Shown here piece by piece: positions 7,757-16,653 of a DNA stretch of 54,368 nucleotides. Positions within the stretch are counted from its first letter, which is position 1; each line of letters opens with the position of its first letter. The translations under genes were made by a program, and so were the position numbers. This DNA is from Streptomyces sp. CBMA123 (GTDB lineage Bacteria > Actinomycetota > Actinomycetes > Streptomycetales > Streptomycetaceae). The DNA is taken from NCBI RefSeq assembly GCF_014596465.1, contig NZ_MECK01000235.1:1-54368 (forward strand). The letters run 5' to 3'. The notes below the pieces were generated by a model. That model worked only from the letters and a program-made list of their open reading frames with translations, searched no databases and had not been told where the DNA came from.

Positions 7757-9256
7757 TTGGAGAGCATGTCCTCCACACCTTCGACGGGACCGGTGTCGGT
7801 CCCGGAATTTGCGGACGGTCCCGGTCCGTCCGCTGCGGACGGACCGGACACGGGGGCCGAACCCGGGGACGGTCCGCAGCCTGTGGCGGAACACGGGGAC
7901 CGGTCCCGGACCATCTCGGCGGAGGGTGGTCCGCAGGCGCGGACCGAGCGGACCGTTCCGCCGGACGGGGACGGACCGGCGGACCAGCCTGCGGGTCCGT
8001 CCCGGAACGCCGGTCCGCAGACGGGGACCGTCCGGATCGACGGTCCGGTGACGGGGACCGGTGTTGCGGACGGTCCGGTCCCGTCCGGTCCGGACGACGG
8101 TTCGGTCCGGTTCGGTCCGGAGGTGGTCCCGGTGGTCCGCGCCGACCCGGGCGCGGTGCTGCTGGATGAGCTGCGGTCCACGCTCGCCCGGTTCGTGGTG
8201 CTGCCGTCCCGGCACGCGCTGGATGCGGTGACGCTGTGGGTGGCTGCCACGCACGGACAGCCGGCGTGGCAGCACGCGCCCCGGCTGGCTGTGGTCGGTC
8301 CGGCGAAGCGCTGCGGCAAGTCGCGGCTGCTGGACATCGTCACCGAGACGGTCCACGACCCGCTCATCACGGTGAACGCCAGCCTGCCCGCCGTCTTCCG
8401 CTCGATCACCGAGGACCCGCCGACCCTGCTTGTCGATGAGGCCGACACGCTGTTCGGCACGTCGAAGGCCGCCGAGCGGAACGAGGAGTTGCGTGGGGTG
8501 CTGAACGCCGGTCACCAGCGCAACCGCCCGGCGGTCCGCATGGTCGGCAACGGACCGGACATGAGGCCGGGCAAGTTCCCGACCTTCGCGATGGCCGCCC
8601 TGGCGGGGATCGGCAACCTTCCGGACACGATCATGGACCGCTCGGTGGTCGTCCGGATGCGCCGCCGTGCACCGGGTGAGACTGTGCAGCCGTTTCGCTC
8701 GGCCCTCGACACCAAACCGCTCCACGACTTGCGCGACCGCGTCGCCGACTGGCTCCGCCCGCTGCTGCCGAAGGCGGTGGGGATGCTGCCCGCCATGCCG
8801 GTGACCGATCGTGCCGCCGATACGTGGGAGCCGCTGGTGATCGTCGCTGACCTGGCTGGCGGTCACTGGCCCGCCACCGCACGCGCCGCGTGCGCGGCGA
8901 TGTGTGCCCACGAGGCCGGGCTGGACGGCGACGGGGACGGTGCCAAGATCCGGATCCTGCAGGACATCCGGACCGTGTTCACCGCCCTCGGTGATCCGTC
9001 CGCGCTCGCGACCGCCACACTCCTCGCCCAGCTGCGGGCGTTGGAGGAGGCACCATGGGCGGGGTTCGGCGTCAGTGGTCTGACCGCGCGCGGACTTCAG
9101 CTCCTGCTCAAGGACTTCGGCGTCTCCTCGTCCAACATCCGCTTCCCCGACTTCCGGCAGGCCAAGGGCTTCGTCCGGAACGACTTCCTCGACCCGTGGC
9201 GACGCTACTGCCCCGAGCCCGCACTGCCGCAGGCCGAAGGAGACAGCGCGGCCTGA
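7757..9256 (+). CDS. DUF3631 domain P-loop protein, probable plasmid-type helicase/primase-associated factor
   Basis: About 499 residues. A TTG at 7757 is preceded by TAGGAGA with 4-nt spacing; the ATG at 7766 is an alternative. The first roughly 130 residues are low-complexity repeats of Asp-Gly-Pro. A P-loop ATPase region follows, with Walker A VGPAKRCGKS, Walker B LLVDEAD and the sensor-like VRMVGNG. The C-terminal DUF3631 segment includes DRSVVVRMRRR. Such proteins lie in replication/mobilisation modules of actinobacterial elements and phages, so a role in element DNA replication or processing is likely but not proven. It is followed by MobC and a relaxase. Confidence 0.8.
   Translation: MESMSSTPSTGPVSVPEFADGPGPSAADGPDTGAEPGDGPQPVAEHGDRSRTISAEGGPQARTERTVPPDGDGPADQPAGPSRNAGPQTGTVRIDGPVTGTGVADGPVPSGPDDGSVRFGPEVVPVVRADPGAVLLDELRSTLARFVVLPSRHALDAVTLWVAATHGQPAWQHAPRLAVVGPAKRCGKSRLLDIVTETVHDPLITVNASLPAVFRSITEDPPTLLVDEADTLFGTSKAAERNEELRGVLNAGHQRNRPAVRMVGNGPDMRPGKFPTFAMAALAGIGNLPDTIMDRSVVVRMRRRAPGETVQPFRSALDTKPLHDLRDRVADWLRPLLPKAVGMLPAMPVTDRAADTWEPLVIVADLAGGHWPATARAACAAMCAHEAGLDGDGDGAKIRILQDIRTVFTALGDPSALATATLLAQLRALEEAPWAGFGVSGLTARGLQLLLKDFGVSSSNIRFPDFRQAKGFVRNDFLDPWRRYCPEPALPQAEGDSAA
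7787..8139 (+). repeat. Dense cluster of GGWCC motifs inside the 5' part of the DUF3631 gene
   Basis: By hand count there are 26 GGACC or GGTCC pentamers in about 350 bp, many extended to CGGTCCG or CGGACCG. They encode the Asp-Gly-Pro repeats. The density is far above that of flanking DNA. It could reflect repeat expansion in the protein or an iteron-like DNA site such as an origin. Confidence 0.6.
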
Positions 9257-9497
9257 CCCAGCCCCGCTGAGCCCGTCCCACTCGTCCCACCCTCTGCGCT
9301 CTCGCGCCCGTCCGGCCTGCCCGGGGACGAGTGCGACGAGTGCAACCGGTCCGCCGGTACCCGCCGCCCCTGGCCCCCGAACGGGCCCGGGGCGGCACCC
9401 CGACCACCTCCCGACTCGTAAGGACCCATGAGTGCACCGAGACACCGACCCGACCATCGACGTCAACTCCCCATCGCAGCAAGGAGCCGAGGGCCAC

Positions 9498-10064
9498 ATG
9501 GCAGCAAGTTGGGCCGTGTGGAATCCACACGGCGCCGTCGCCCCCACGGGGGCGACGGCCGTCGCCGTTTCCGCCCCGGGGGTGGCGGAAGCGGCGACCG
9601 GTTCCGGCCCAGGGGCGCCGGTGGAAGATGTGCCGCAGCCGGTCGGTTCCGTCAGCCGCGCCGAGCGCGATCCGGGCGTCCTGCCCGAGATTCGGCACCG
9701 CCAGTACCTGAAGATTCGCCGCCGCAACCGCTGCCATCCGGTCTTCAGTGACGAGGAATGGGCTGACGTCCAGGCCGCTGCTTCGGCGAGCGGCCTCAAG
9801 CCCGGCGGCTACGCCGCCGCCGTCACCGTGGCCGCAGCCCGCAGCGACAACCCCGAGGCCGCCGTCGCCGACATCCGCCGCCTCCTGGAGGAGCTGATGG
9901 AGGCCGACCGGCAGGCCGCCGCCATCGGCAACAACCTCAACCAGATCGCCCACAACCTGTGGGTCGGCGGCACACCCCCGCCCCACCTGCAGCACGTCTT
10001 CGACCGCGTCGTGCAGACCCTGGAGGGCATCGACACGGCCGCCGCCTCGATCATCGGAAGGTGA
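9498..10064 (+). CDS. mobC: MobC-family plasmid mobilisation (relaxosome) protein
   Basis: The 188-residue protein has a Pro/Ala/Gly-rich N-terminus and then a MobC domain. A basic ribbon-helix-helix-like start (RHRQYLKIRRRNRCHPV, FSDEEWADVQ) is followed by the family hallmark AIGNNLNQIAHNLW near residue 140. MobC helps the relaxase bind and open oriT. ATG 9498 has AAGGAG 11 nt upstream; GTG 9432 in the same frame, with AAGGA about 8 nt upstream, would add 22 residues. The relaxase frame begins right after its stop. Confidence 0.85.
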   Translation: MAASWAVWNPHGAVAPTGATAVAVSAPGVAEAATGSGPGAPVEDVPQPVGSVSRAERDPGVLPEIRHRQYLKIRRRNRCHPVFSDEEWADVQAAASASGLKPGGYAAAVTVAAARSDNPEAAVADIRRLLEELMEADRQAAAIGNNLNQIAHNLWVGGTPPPHLQHVFDRVVQTLEGIDTAAASIIGR

Positions 10065-10071
10065 ACGCGAG

Positions 10072-11751
10072 CTGATCCCCAGCATCGACCACAACCCCGG
10101 CGGCACCTACGCCCTCATCCAGTACCTCTACGGGCCGGGCAGGGCCGACGAGCACGAGGACCCACACATGATCGCCTCGTGGAACGGCTTCGCCCCCGAC
10201 CCCGCCCCAGACCGCAAGCGCGGCCCCAGGGACACCATCGCCAAACTCGCCGCCCAACTCGACCTGCCCGTCAACGCCCTTGGGCCCGAGAACCGGCCGC
10301 CCACGACCGTATGGCACTGCTCCGTGCGGGCGGCACCCGAGGACCGCATCCTCTCCGACACCGAGTGGGCCGCCATCGCCCGGCGCATCCTGCGCGCTAC
10401 CGGGATCGCCCCCAAGGGCGACACCAAAGCGTGCCGCTGGGTCGCGGTACGGCACAACGCCGACCACATCCACATCGTCGCGACCCTGGTGCGCCAGGAC
10501 GGTCGCACGCCGGAGAACGGCCGCGACTTCACCCGTGCCCAACGCGAGGCCCGCAAGATCGAAATCGACTACGGCCTCCGGCGGCTCCGACCGGGTGACG
10601 GGACCGCCGCCATGCGCCCCACCCAGGCCGAGCAGCACCGCGCCAAGCGACTCGGCCACACCACCACCGCTCGCGAACAGCTCCGGACGAAGGTCCGGCT
10701 GGCGGTTGCCGCCTCCAGCAGCGAGGAGCAGTTCTTCCTCGCTCTCGAAGAGTTCGGTGTCCAGGTCAAGCTGCGGCGGCTGCCGTCCGGCGACATCGGG
10801 GGCTACAGCGTGACCCTGCCGGGCGAGACGGCATGGTTCAGCGGCAGCAAGCTCGCCCCCGACCTGTCCCTGCCCAAGATCCGCCAGCGCTTTGCCGGCA
10901 TCGAACCCGCCACCGGCGCCGGTGACCGGGCCGCCGTCTGGCAGCGCGCCGCCCACACCACCGAGGCCGTCCCCCATGCCCTACGCACCAGCGACGACCA
11001 GGCTGGCCAAGCCCACATCGCCGCCCTCGGCGAACTCCTCGACATCACCGCCGCCCTCAGCCCGCCCTCGTACCGCCCACAACTCCGAGCCGCCGCAGAG
11101 GTGTTCGAACGCGCCAACCGCTCCCGCATCACACCCCACCACCGCAAGGCCGGCGCGCTGCACCGAGTCACCCGCGAACTGCTTTACACCGGCGGCACCA
11201 AGGACGGGGAAGCCCTCGCCCTGGTCCTCTTCGTCATCGCCGCTGCGGTGATCGCTGCAGCCGAATGGCATGCCCAGCGCGGCCACCAGCAGCAGGCGGA
11301 AGCCGCCTGGCAGACCAGTACCCACCTCAACACGGCCTACCAGCAGGCCGCCTCCCAGCCGCTGGCCGACCTCGCCCACCGCACCCCCGACACCCGCACC
11401 CTTAGCCGCTACCAGCACACCGTCCGGACCGTGCTGCCCGACCACGCCAAGAGCATCACCACCGACCCTGCCTGGCCCGCACTCGCCACCGTCCTGGCCG
11501 ACGCCGAACAAGCCGGCCACGACATGGGCGACACCCTCGCCCAGGCCGCCCAGCCGCATGACCTTGCGGGCGCCAACTCGCCAGCCCAGCACCTCCTGTG
11601 GTCCGTGCGGGCGCGCAGTCGCAAGAACGCCACCGGCGAGCGCACCACCGCAGCCCGGACCAAGACCACCGCGGCACGCGCCACCGCCATGCCCGCCGCC
11701 CCTGTACCGGCCACCGGCTCGGCCGCGAACGACCCCATCCGCCGACGCTGA
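10072..11751 (+). CDS. Relaxase (mobilisation nuclease), apparently starting at a CTG codon
   Basis: The first ATG in frame is at 10168, but the frame is open upstream. It encodes IPSIDHNPGGTYALIQYLYG and PGRADEHEDPH, which is the conserved start of actinobacterial MobP-like relaxases. No ATG, GTG or TTG lies in this upstream part; CTG 10072, 10 nt after GGAAGG, is the only near-cognate start, 7 nt past the MobC stop. The metal-binding HNADHIHIVATLVR histidine motif is clear. The C-terminal half is helical, ending in an Ala/Thr-rich tail. It should nick oriT and lead the strand into a recipient. If ATG 10168 is used, 32 conserved residues are lost. Confidence 0.85.
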   Translation: MIPSIDHNPGGTYALIQYLYGPGRADEHEDPHMIASWNGFAPDPAPDRKRGPRDTIAKLAAQLDLPVNALGPENRPPTTVWHCSVRAAPEDRILSDTEWAAIARRILRATGIAPKGDTKACRWVAVRHNADHIHIVATLVRQDGRTPENGRDFTRAQREARKIEIDYGLRRLRPGDGTAAMRPTQAEQHRAKRLGHTTTAREQLRTKVRLAVAASSSEEQFFLALEEFGVQVKLRRLPSGDIGGYSVTLPGETAWFSGSKLAPDLSLPKIRQRFAGIEPATGAGDRAAVWQRAAHTTEAVPHALRTSDDQAGQAHIAALGELLDITAALSPPSYRPQLRAAAEVFERANRSRITPHHRKAGALHRVTRELLYTGGTKDGEALALVLFVIAAAVIAAAEWHAQRGHQQQAEAAWQTSTHLNTAYQQAASQPLADLAHRTPDTRTLSRYQHTVRTVLPDHAKSITTDPAWPALATVLADAEQAGHDMGDTLAQAAQPHDLAGANSPAQHLLWSVRARSRKNATGERTTAARTKTTAARATAMPAAPVPATGSAANDPIRRR

Positions 11752-11900
11752 CCCCAACAAGCGAGAACCCACTGCCCCGCGCCCCGCCAAGCTAGCTGCA
11801 GGCCCCAGTCAGCGCAGTCCGGTCCCGCATCGCATCACTAATCACCAACCAGACAGACACATCCGATCAACTGCTCAGCTCACCAAAGGGACACGTCTTA

Positions 11901-12781
11901 CTGATCGTTTCAAAATGAGTTGAGCTGCGCTCTTGCGCTCGGGATCTTGGTCGGCAGGCTGTCCGGGGCGTGTTGATCTTCTACCGGATGACCTATGGGA
12001 GCGGGTGGCTCCGCTGCTGCCGCCCGCTCCCGAACGACGCCACCGCCACCCCGGGCGACTACGAGTCCCGGACCGGGCGGCCCTAGCCGGCATCATCTAC
12101 GTGCTGCGGACCGGTGTCGCCTAACGCGATGTCCCCGCGCAGGCCGTCGGCTGCTCCGGAGTCACGGCCTGGCGCCGGCTGCGGGACTGGACCGAGGCCG
12201 GCGTCTGGCCCCGCCTGCACACCGCACTGCTGACCGAACTGCGCCGCGCGGACCTGCTGGACCTGGACGACTGCGCCGTGGACGGCTCGCACGTCCGGGC
12301 TCTCAAAGGGGGGATCATGTCGGCCCTTCACCTGTCGATCGCGCCCACCCCGGCTCCAAACACCATGTGATCGTTGACCGTTGCGGAACCCCGCTCGCCG
12401 TGACGCTCACCGGAAGCAACCGCCACGATGTCACCCAGCTACTACCCCTGCTGGACGCGATACCGCCGATCCGAGGACTGCGAGGACGCCCGCGCCGCAG
12501 CCCCGGAGGCTGTTCGCCGACCGCGGCTACGACTTCGACAAGTACCGCCGCCTGCTGTGGAAGCGCGGCATCAAGCCGATGATCGCCCGACGCGGCGTCG
12601 CCCACGGCTCCGGACTCGGCAAGGTCCGCTGGGTCGTAGAGCGCGCCTTCGCCTGGCTCCACCAGTTCAAGCGCCTCCGCACCCGCTACGAGCGACGCGC
12701 CGATCTCCACCAGGGACTACTCGACCTTGCCTGCAGCATCATCTGCCTCAGACGCCTTCGAAAGTCATTCTGAAGCGGTCT
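11901..12781 (+). mobile_element. IS5-family insertion sequence, defective copy
   Basis: The left end GATCGTTTCAAAATGA (from 11903) and the right end, read on the minus strand as GACCGCTTCAGAATGA (ending at 12780), match at 12 of 16 positions. A possible 3-bp target duplication TTA flanks the ends (11898-11900 and 12782-12784). The single gene inside is broken. A second copy of its first 250 bp lies inverted at 14157-14410. Confidence 0.8.
11933..12773 (+). pseudogene. Broken IS5-type DDE transposase
   Basis: The N-terminal part (DLLPDDLWERVAPLLPP) runs to a TAA at 12122-12124, where the partial copy at 14157-14410 has TGG. After this the reading continues with VDGSHVRALKGG, then shifts frame near 12310 to keep GSKHHVIVDRCGTPLAVTLTG. 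It shifts again near 12490-12510 to reach LFADRGYDFDKYRRLLWKRG and WVVERAFAWLHQFKRL. These are the DDE region and the Y(2)R(3)E(6)K-like C-terminal motif of IS5-family transposases. One stop and two frame changes make it non-functional. Confidence 0.88.
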
Positions 12782-13802
12782 TTAGGCATGCCACGACGAA
12801 CTCGGTGAAACGGCCGGTGTCTGCGAAGTAGTTCGGGTACGCGTCGCGCAGCTGGCTGATCCGGGCAATGTTGATGAGCACCGCGTCCAGGTCCTCGTCG
12901 TCCAATGCCTCCAACTCGGTGATCCGGGCCTCGGCGGCGGCCAGCGTCTCGTGTACCGTCACTGTGAGCTGTCCCTTGGTCCGCCAGAGCTCGAGGGTCA
13001 GGGTGTTCCGGCGGTCTGTCTTGGCGTGCTCGCCCACGATCGCCGCGTAGCCCCGTAGCCGCTCCAGAACGCCGACGTTCGCCTCCAGGCGCGCCAACTC
13101 GGCCGCCAACTTCTCCCGCGTCCCCTCTGCGCCGGGTACCGGGATGGTGCCTTCCTCGTATGCCATGAGCGAGCCGACCAGGGCGAAGAACCTGAGCACG
13201 TCCGCGTCGCCCTTCCCGTACTTCAGCTCGCTGCCCGAGAACAAATCCATGGTCTCGACGGCGGTCGCCCAGGCGTGCTGGAGCAGCGTGCGCACCTGCA
13301 GCTCGATCCGCAAGCCGTGGTATTCCTCTTTTGAGGCTCCGTACTCGTACACCAGGTGAACGCCCCGGTAGCCAGAGTCGCGTGGCCCCGGGTCATCACG
13401 TAGGTAGTTGTAGACCTTCTTGACGCGGTTCTTGCTCCGCGGCAAGTCCACCAGGACGCTGACCAACTCGTCTACCTCGGCGACGGTGTCGAAGACCACC
13501 CGGCAGCCCCCCAAGTCCTGCATGGTGGTCACGCTCATTGTGGGGTGGCGTTTCAGCTTGTCCAGGATCGTGGGCAGGCGCTTCCGGCGCTCGGCCACGA
13601 CGGCGTTCGGGTTCACATCGAGCGCTCGCTGCCGTACGGTCATGGTCACCGCGTTCAGAGGAAATGCGTGGGCGAGACGGTAGTTGCTCAGGACGTCCCG
13701 CGCCTCCCGGATCTCCTCGGGAGTGCCCGTCCCCTTACCGATCGTCCGGCTCGCGCGTTGGACGCGCTTGTTCGAGTTCTCAGGGACCACCCACTTCTTC
13801 AT
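12765..13802 (-). CDS. RelA/SpoT-domain (p)ppGpp-synthetase-like protein, toxSAS/CapRel-type candidate
   Basis: The 345-residue protein has a RelA/SpoT synthetase core at about 50-185: substrate-binding basic helix RKRLPTILDKLKR (73-85), DLGGCRVV (96-103), GYRGVH (144-149) and IELQVRT with catalytic-type Glu167, then HAW. No HD hydrolase or TGS/ACT domain is seen. The C-terminal 150 residues are helical. Small alarmone synthetases on mobile elements often act as toxins in phage defence; that role here is inference. The last residues KTASE and the stop come from the right end of the adjacent IS, so the native C-terminus was cut off or altered by the insertion. No obvious antitoxin gene is adjacent. 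Confidence 0.85.
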   Translation of the reverse strand: MKKWVVPENSNKRVQRASRTIGKGTGTPEEIREARDVLSNYRLAHAFPLNAVTMTVRQRALDVNPNAVVAERRKRLPTILDKLKRHPTMSVTTMQDLGGCRVVFDTVAEVDELVSVLVDLPRSKNRVKKVYNYLRDDPGPRDSGYRGVHLVYEYGASKEEYHGLRIELQVRTLLQHAWATAVETMDLFSGSELKYGKGDADVLRFFALVGSLMAYEEGTIPVPGAEGTREKLAAELARLEANVGVLERLRGYAAIVGEHAKTDRRNTLTLELWRTKGQLTVTVHETLAAAEARITELEALDDEDLDAVLINIARISQLRDAYPNYFADTGRFTEFVVACLKTASE

Positions 13803-14156
13803 GGTCGCGACCGTACAGGGCCACGCCGACGCCCGCCTACGGTTATCGCCGCGGTCGGCGCGCGGCCCTTTTCGGAGATCGAGGAGACAATCCGGCGGCT
13901 ACCGGTCGATACGGACGCACGGCAGTCGGGATCTTGGTGAAGCCCGACGCCCGTGCGGGGAAAGACACCAGACTGGCTGGTGTGGTGGTTCACCTCGCTC
14001 ACCGGGACGAGAAGCTGGGTGCTGCCATTGTGGCGGGCACCGTCGTGCTCCCGCGTCACTCGTGGTCCTCGAGATGCGGGTCAGGGACGAGGGGGTGTTC
14101 GCCCAGCTCAACGGCTGCTGAGGCAGCTCTGGGGGAGAAGGAAGGTCGAGGTCCGG
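13803..14156. other. Non-coding gap between the RelA-like gene and the IS remnant
   Basis: No reading frame here looks protein-like on either strand. It must hold the promoter of the RelA-like gene. It may also hold the remains of whatever was cut by the IS fragment. Confidence 0.4.
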
Positions 14157-14410
14157 AGCCGACGGCCTGCGCGGGGACATCGCGCCAGGCGACACCGGTC
14201 CGCAGCACGTAGATGATGCCGGCTAGGGCCGCCCGGTCCGGGACTCGTAGTCGCCCGGGGTGGCGGTGGCGTCGTTCGGGAGCGGGCGGCAGCAGCGGAG
14301 CCACCCGCTCCCATAGGTCATCCGGTAGAAGATCAACACGCCCCGGACAGCCTGCCGACCAAGATCCCGAGCGCAAGAGCGCAGCTCAACTCATTTTGAA
14401 ACGATCAGTT
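14157..14410 (-). mobile_element. Truncated 5' end of a second IS5-type copy, inverted
   Basis: On the minus strand this is nearly identical to 11899-12154, covering the terminal repeat GATCGTTTCAAAATGA and the first part of the transposase up to QAVGS. It keeps TGG (Trp) where the longer copy has TAA. Homology ends abruptly at about 14157, and the rest of the IS is missing. Together with the longer copy it forms inverted brackets around the RelA-like gene. Confidence 0.85.
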
Positions 14411-15374
14411 AGGCCACTACGTCGATCCGTTCGCCGCATGCTTTGATGATTGCAGCTAGGTCCTCGTGCACCTGCTTACCGGCATCGGGCTCGCCGGGCA
14501 TCGCATCGATCGCCGCGAGAACCCGAGCCTCCAGATCGGTGACCACTTCCTCGCGCAGGAACGGCACTCCGAACCGGGGGTACCCGGAGTCGAGCCTGGT
14601 GTGAAGGGAACGGGAGAGGGTATCCCAGCTGCGCCGGGCGGCGCTTTGCAGGCTCGTCGCGGGGGCCGCGGGGTCTGCTGCGGCCAGCTCATCAAGGTCC
14701 CGGCGCAAGGCCTGCGACGCGGCGTGGACCTGCGTGCAGAGCTTCCGCACCCTCGCGTATACCTTGTGCATGATCACGATGAGGGCGACCGCGAAGGTGA
14801 CGCCGAGCGACACTGCCTGCGCGGGGTACGCGCTCAGTAGCCGCGGGTAGAAGTACAGGCCGGCGGCCACCACACCGGCCCAGTTGGCGGCAACGCGGAC
14901 ACGAGCCGCGCGCATTATTCGGCCAGGGAGCCTCTCGAAGGGCGCGTCCTTCGGCTCGACGCTGCTCACCCCGCAGGACAGCATGATCCAGATCCAGACC
15001 AGCACCCCGGCTGCCAGCTCGAAGTCGCCCGGCTGCGCCGCCCCGTGAATGACTCGCCCGATCGAGAACCTGGCGTGGTGCAGGAAGATCAATGGCACAG
15101 CCGCGCCGAGGAGGAGCCGGATGTTGCCGCGTAGGTGGCGCCACTTCGGTGTCCCAAGTCGCACCGCGAGGACGTCCCACAGCGGGAGGGTGTCCACACC
15201 CCAGAGGCCGTAGAAAGCGATTGCACCGCCGACGAGGAACAGGAACAGGCCCTGATACCGGTACGGGGTGTTGTAGTAGAGGTTGCCCCAGGTGTTGATG
15301 ACAGTCCCCACCGGGAAGAGGGTGAGCCGCCAGTACGCCCCCGCCTTTGGGGCGAGACGGTTCCAGATCCGCAT
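14409..15374 (-). CDS. Membrane protein of unknown function, C-terminus abutting the IS remnant
   Basis: A 321-residue protein with about six hydrophobic segments in its first 200 residues (for example FLFLVGGAIAFYGLWGV, LLLGAAVPLIFLHH, LVWIWIMLSCG). A soluble helical C-terminal region of about 120 residues rich in Arg, Glu and Ala follows. I recognise no family. The stop codon TAA lies at the IS boundary (14409-14411), so the original C-terminus may have been shortened. It could be the membrane partner of a defence gene in this cargo region, but nothing in the sequence proves that. Confidence 0.7.
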   Translation of the reverse strand: MRIWNRLAPKAGAYWRLTLFPVGTVINTWGNLYYNTPYRYQGLFLFLVGGAIAFYGLWGVDTLPLWDVLAVRLGTPKWRHLRGNIRLLLGAAVPLIFLHHARFSIGRVIHGAAQPGDFELAAGVLVWIWIMLSCGVSSVEPKDAPFERLPGRIMRAARVRVAANWAGVVAAGLYFYPRLLSAYPAQAVSLGVTFAVALIVIMHKVYARVRKLCTQVHAASQALRRDLDELAAADPAAPATSLQSAARRSWDTLSRSLHTRLDSGYPRFGVPFLREEVVTDLEARVLAAIDAMPGEPDAGKQVHEDLAAIIKACGERIDVVA

Positions 15375-15678
15375 GGATGACAGTGTGGGCGTAACTCCCG
15401 AGCGTGTCGGCGGATTTGATCCAGTTCAGAGCTTTCCCTCTGCTGGTAGGCGGAGCGCGATCGGCGCTGCCCTTCCCGCAAAAATTCGGTGTGCCCAACT
15501 TGAGTCATGAAAGCAGACAGAGGTCAGCTTCGTTGCCCGGCCGGATCGCGGATCCAGGCAGACCTCAAGGGGCACACGGAGACGACCGCCTTGGGTTCCG
15601 CGACGGCGGCTTCCCGTCCTCCCTCGCCTACCCCGCCAGGCCCAGGCGGTGACCCTTGACCCTCTCGACGCGGCGGCC
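15375..15678. other. Intergenic stretch without a recognisable gene
   Basis: Short frames here lack protein-like composition. The region separates the 3' end of the Abi-like gene from the start of the membrane protein gene, both on the minus strand, and presumably holds the latter's promoter. Confidence 0.4.
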
Positions 15679-16653
15679 CTACTTGCGACGGATCGCTCCA
15701 GTGGAGAAGAACTGCACGAGGGCCGCGGCGATGTGTACCGCCGCTATGGCTTCCGTAACCGTTTCCCGGTCCGTTGCATGTTGCTTGCCGTGTCGGCTGG
15801 TCTGCCCGCTCCACAGCAGCGACATCATCGATCCCACCATCTCGATTCCGTCCCCCGGGTTCCTGCCCTCGATCTCGAAGAGCAGCTTCTCCTTGAGCTT
15901 GGGCAGTTCGCCGATCATCGTGCCGAGCGTCGCCCGGGCGTGGGCCGGCTGCAGCGTCGCTTGCGCCGCGCACTCGACCGCCTTGATCGCCTCGCTGTAG
16001 GCCACCACCGGGTCTGGTGTGACCGCGTTGGCCCGGGCGAACGCCTCCTGGAGATGCTCGGACGCCGACCCCCGCTCCGGTCGGCTGCCGTTCGCCACCG
16101 CGTCGCGTACGGCGTGCTCAACCCCTGGGTCGATTCGCGCCACCAGGGCCTTGCCGTCCTCGCGGATCGTGTACCGCGAACGCGCGTCGTCGAGAAGCAC
16201 CTGCAGATCCCGCCGCGTCACGGGCTGCAAGCCGGTCAATGATTCGAGTACGGAGGGCATCAGTGGAATACTCGGCCACGGGCTCGGGGCGGGGTCGGCA
16301 GTCAGCAGGTCAAGCAAGGCATCGACGGCTTCGAGCAGCTGTTCCACAGGTGTCCAGTGGGCGAGGCGCTCGGCGTAGTCGACGTGCCTGTCGTTGTACT
16401 GATCGTCATCCCGGACCAGCACAAGGTCACAGCGCACCGCAACGCGCCGCGTCGCGTCCCCGTCTTGATGCCAGGCAGCACTGTGCAGCCACTTCCGCAG
16501 TGGCATCTCCAACCCGGGGGGGACGCTCACGAGCAACGGAGCGGGCGCGCCGTCGCGGTGGGTGAATGGGGTCCATGGCGCGGTCATCTTCTCACCGTAG
16601 GGCCTGGATTCACGGGGGCGCAGCCGGAATTCAACGAGCTGATGATCGAGCAT
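15679..16653 (-). CDS. Unknown protein with an Abi/HEPN-like C-terminal region
   Basis: The start is put at ATG 16653, preceded on the minus strand by AGGGAG with 4-nt spacing; an in-frame ATG at 16692 is less well placed. The 324-residue protein has an N-terminal domain with LRPRESRPYGEK and PLRKWLHSAAW. The C-terminal all-helical domain has PVVAYSEAIKAVECAAQ, KLKEKLLFEIEG and SRHGKQHA, then a hydrophobic last helix. The pattern recalls abortive-infection C-terminal/HEPN-like domains, where an Arg and His near the end matter. That assignment is tentative. Its place in a cargo region with other defence-like genes supports it. Confidence 0.7.
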   Translation of the reverse strand: MLDHQLVEFRLRPRESRPYGEKMTAPWTPFTHRDGAPAPLLVSVPPGLEMPLRKWLHSAAWHQDGDATRRVAVRCDLVLVRDDDQYNDRHVDYAERLAHWTPVEQLLEAVDALLDLLTADPAPSPWPSIPLMPSVLESLTGLQPVTRRDLQVLLDDARSRYTIREDGKALVARIDPGVEHAVRDAVANGSRPERGSASEHLQEAFARANAVTPDPVVAYSEAIKAVECAAQATLQPAHARATLGTMIGELPKLKEKLLFEIEGRNPGDGIEMVGSMMSLLWSGQTSRHGKQHATDRETVTEAIAAVHIAAALVQFFSTGAIRRK

